From Acidobacteriota bacterium (GTDB taxonomy: Bacteria > Acidobacteriota > Holophagae > Holophagales > Holophagaceae): a stretch of DNA of 6,654 nt. The DNA is taken from contig JAJYBX010000113.1 of NCBI GenBank assembly GCA_021778785.1, positions 1 through 6,654 on the forward strand, read 5' to 3'. Positions 4,743 through 6,654 of this stretch are shown one piece after another (the first letter of the stretch is position 1; every line of letters begins with the position of its first letter). Made by a program: the position numbers and the translations under genes. The notes below the pieces were generated by a model. That model did no database searches. It had not been told where the DNA came from and saw nothing but the letters and a program-made list of their open reading frames with translations.

Positions 4743-6654
4743 TCAGCGGGTCTCGATGCCGGGGGCGATGGTGACCTGGAACTTCTGCTGGGCCTTGGCG
4801 GCGCCCAGGGTCAGCGTGGCGGTATAGGTTCCCGAGGGGAGGAACCTGTGGGCCCCCAGGCCGCCGTAGGGCGTGAGGAGGTTGGCAGTGGGCCGGAGGT
4901 TCCAGGCCACGCGGCCCAGGCCGGGCGTGCGGGGCAGGGTGAAGGTGGCCACCGGCTGCCCCTCGGCGTTGGCGATGGAGAGGGTGGGCGTCTCGTCGCC
5001 CAGGTCGCGGAGCCAGTAGGTGAGGAGGGCGCCTTCCGGCGGATTCGCGCCGCGGTAGTGGCCCGCGCCGGCGGACTCCACCCAGCCGTTCAGCAGGTAC
5101 GAGCCCTCCGCGGGGCGCACGGGGAAGAGATCCAGGGGCTTGGCGGCGGCCTCCGAGGTGAGGGCCTCCAGGGGGGCGATGTCATCCAGCACGTAGAGGC
5201 TGCGGCCGTGGGTGGCGAGGACCAGGTCGTGCTCGCGGGGCTGGATCTGGATGTCGTCCACGGCCACGGGGGGCAGGCCGCCGAACTTCGACCAGGAGGC
5301 CCCGCGATCCAGGCTGGCGTAGAGGCCGGTCTCGGTGCCGGCGAAGAGCAGATCCGGATTCACGGGAGCCTCCCGCACCACCTTCACGGGAACCTCCGCG
5401 GGCAGGTTGGCCGCGAGGCTCTGCCAGGTGAGGCCGCCGTCCGCCGTGCGGTAGACCAGGGGCGCATAGAGGCCCGCTCGGTGGGCGTCCACCGCGAGGT
5501 AGGCCACCTTCGGATCGCGGGAACCGGGTTCGATGCGGCTGATCCACTGGCCCCGGGCGGGGGCGGGCACGTGGGCGGTGAGGTCCGTCCAGTGGGCGCC
5601 GTCGTCCTCGGTGATCCAGAGCTTGCCGTCGTCGGTGCCGGCCCAGAGGAGGCCGGCCTTCACCGGGGACTCCGCCAGGGTGAACACCACGCCGTAGGTC
5701 TCGGCGCCGCTGCCCGTGGCCGTGGTCTTCTGGGGATCCTGGGTGGAGAGGTCGGGGCTGATGAGGGCCCACTTCTCCCCGTGGTCGGTCAGGCGGAAGA
5801 CCCGGTTGCCGCCCAGGTAGAGCACGCCCTTGTCGTGCCGGCTGCCGAAGAGGGGCGCGTTCCAGTTGAAGCGGAAGGCGGGCTGGCCTTCGGCGGGGCT
5901 GGGCTGGAGGGGCTTGAACTCGCCGGTGCGCATGTTGAACCGGTGGAGGGTGCCGCCCTGGCTCTCGGCGTAGAGCAGGTTGGGGTCCTGGGGGTCGAAC
6001 ACGCAGGAGAAGCCGTCGCCGCCGCCGATGGGGGTCCAATCGGTGTTGCGGATGCCCTCCTTGGAGAGGGTCCGGCTGGGGCCCACCCAGTTCTCGTTGT
6101 CCTGGAGGCCCCCGGCGATGCGGTAGGGCGTGCTGTTGTCGAGGGTGATGCGGTAGAACTCGCCGGCCGGGAGGTGGTCCAGGTGGAGCCAGTTCTGGCC
6201 ACCCTCGTAGCTCTGGTACACCCCGCCATCCGTGCCGAGGAGCAGCCGCGTGGTGACCGGCGGGTGGGCGGGCTCGCCGGGCTTGGGCGCCTCGGCCTTC
6301 GGCGGATCGGCCTTGGGGAAGGCCAGGGCGTGGCAGTCGGGATGCACGTGCTTGAAGAGGTCCTCCCGGAAGCTGCGGCCGCCGTCATCGGAGACGTGCA
6401 GCATGTAGCCGGCCACATAGACGCGCCGGGGATTCGCGGGATCGATGCGGATCTGGCTGAAGTAGAAGGGGCGGGGGTTAAGGGCGTTCATGCGGGTCCA
6501 GCTCTCCCCGCCATCCTCGGAGCGGAACACGCCGCCGGCCTTGCTCAGGACATCATCAATGCCCGCCGTGCCGCCCTGGTCGCTCTGGATCACGGCCATC
6601 ACGAGCTTCGGGTTGCTGCGGGAGACATCCAGCCCGATGCGGCCGGTGAGGGCG
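4743..6654 (-). CDS. BNR/sortilin (VPS10)-type beta-propeller protein, C-terminal part (5' partial)
   Basis: The frame is open to the right edge, so the true start lies outside; 636 aa are visible. The GTG at 6602 is internal, because 17 further codons (TGRIGLDVSRSNPKL...) precede it in family-like sequence. Asp-box/BNR motifs (SxDxGxxW type) recur at about residues 45-52 (SEDGGESW), 88-95 (SDDGGRSF), 148-155 (SYEGGQNW), 289-295, 348-355 (TEDDGAHW), 403-410 (TADGGLTW) and 447-454 (SLDRGASW), as expected for a VPS10/sortilin-like propeller. Other family marks are GGLQDNENW, GGGDGF and ATHGRSLYVLDD. After about residue 515 comes a beta-rich FlgD/Ig-like tail (LTYWLRDLGD, VAWNLRP, LPSGTYTATL). 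Relatives are often labelled glycosyl hydrolase or exo-alpha-sialidase, run to about 1000 aa and are secreted. Asp boxes alone do not prove sialidase activity, and no sialidase Arg triad is visible. Substrate unknown. Confidence 0.93.
   Translation of the reverse strand, partial: ALTGRIGLDVSRSNPKLVMAVIQSDQGGTAGIDDVLSKAGGVFRSEDGGESWTRMNALNPRPFYFSQIRIDPANPRRVYVAGYMLHVSDDGGRSFREDLFKHVHPDCHALAFPKADPPKAEAPKPGEPAHPPVTTRLLLGTDGGVYQSYEGGQNWLHLDHLPAGEFYRITLDNSTPYRIAGGLQDNENWVGPSRTLSKEGIRNTDWTPIGGGDGFSCVFDPQDPNLLYAESQGGTLHRFNMRTGEFKPLQPSPAEGQPAFRFNWNAPLFGSRHDKGVLYLGGNRVFRLTDHGEKWALISPDLSTQDPQKTTATGSGAETYGVVFTLAESPVKAGLLWAGTDDGKLWITEDDGAHWTDLTAHVPAPARGQWISRIEPGSRDPKVAYLAVDAHRAGLYAPLVYRTADGGLTWQSLAANLPAEVPVKVVREAPVNPDLLFAGTETGLYASLDRGASWSKFGGLPPVAVDDIQIQPREHDLVLATHGRSLYVLDDIAPLEALTSEAAAKPLDLFPVRPAEGSYLLNGWVESAGAGHYRGANPPEGALLTYWLRDLGDETPTLSIANAEGQPVATFTLPRTPGLGRVAWNLRPTANLLTPYGGLGAHRFLPSGTYTATLTLGAAKAQQKFQVTIAPGIETR

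Noticed and set aside
4517..4774. An 85-codon + strand frame across the inverted repeat
   Set aside because: It is antisense to the YchJ-family and BNR gene ends and is otherwise made of the repeat; no ribosome binding site or family resemblance.
4743..6654. Calling the propeller protein a sialidase
   Set aside because: Asp-box motifs occur in many propellers; the visible part lacks a recognisable sialidase active site, and its other motifs fit VPS10/sortilin-type proteins.

Overview
The window is very GC-rich bacterial chromosomal DNA, with G or C at most third codon positions. It carries two genes on the + strand at the left end and five on the - strand. A prolyl oligopeptidase, a large BNR/sortilin-type propeller protein, a secreted DUF1028 protein and a hybrid kinase with its receiver first would suit a proteolytic heterotroph. 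My best guess is Acidobacteriota, perhaps the Holophagae (Geothrix-like). This is inferred from gene style and composition, since no rRNA or other phylogenetic marker is present. I see no tRNA, rRNA, CRISPR array, transposase or phage gene.

Layout from left to right. Positions 1-212 (+) are the 3' end of a prolyl oligopeptidase gene, followed by a strong stem-loop and a conspicuous AT-rich island. Positions 400-897 (+) encode a small exported protein resembling one lobe of an ABC-transporter substrate-binding protein. A 14-bp stem-loop at 911-946 separates it from the convergent gene 957-1928 (-), a secreted DUF1028 protein with a TPR-like tail. Next are 1999-2724 (-), an alpha/beta hydrolase of YjfP-like type, and 2810-3955 (-), a soluble receiver-histidine kinase hybrid with a recognisable promoter upstream. 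Then come 4147-4545 (-), a YchJ-family SEC-C protein, and 4743-6654 (-), the C-terminal part of a BNR/VPS10-type beta-propeller protein whose start lies beyond the right edge.

All intergenic spacers are under 200 bp. The most unusual is 4546-4742, which holds an imperfect inverted repeat built from CACGAAG-like units. The genes do not form an obvious pathway. Peptide degradation (prolyl oligopeptidase), a secreted Ntn-hydrolase-like protein, an esterase and a secreted propeller are compatible with scavenging of organic polymers, but nothing shows that they act together. The hydrolase may be co-transcribed with the kinase (85-bp gap). The other - strand genes are more likely separate units. 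I find no convincing new multi-gene system. The best leads are the inverted repeat, the single-lobe binding protein, and the exported DUF1028 protein whose conserved Thr is not N-terminal.
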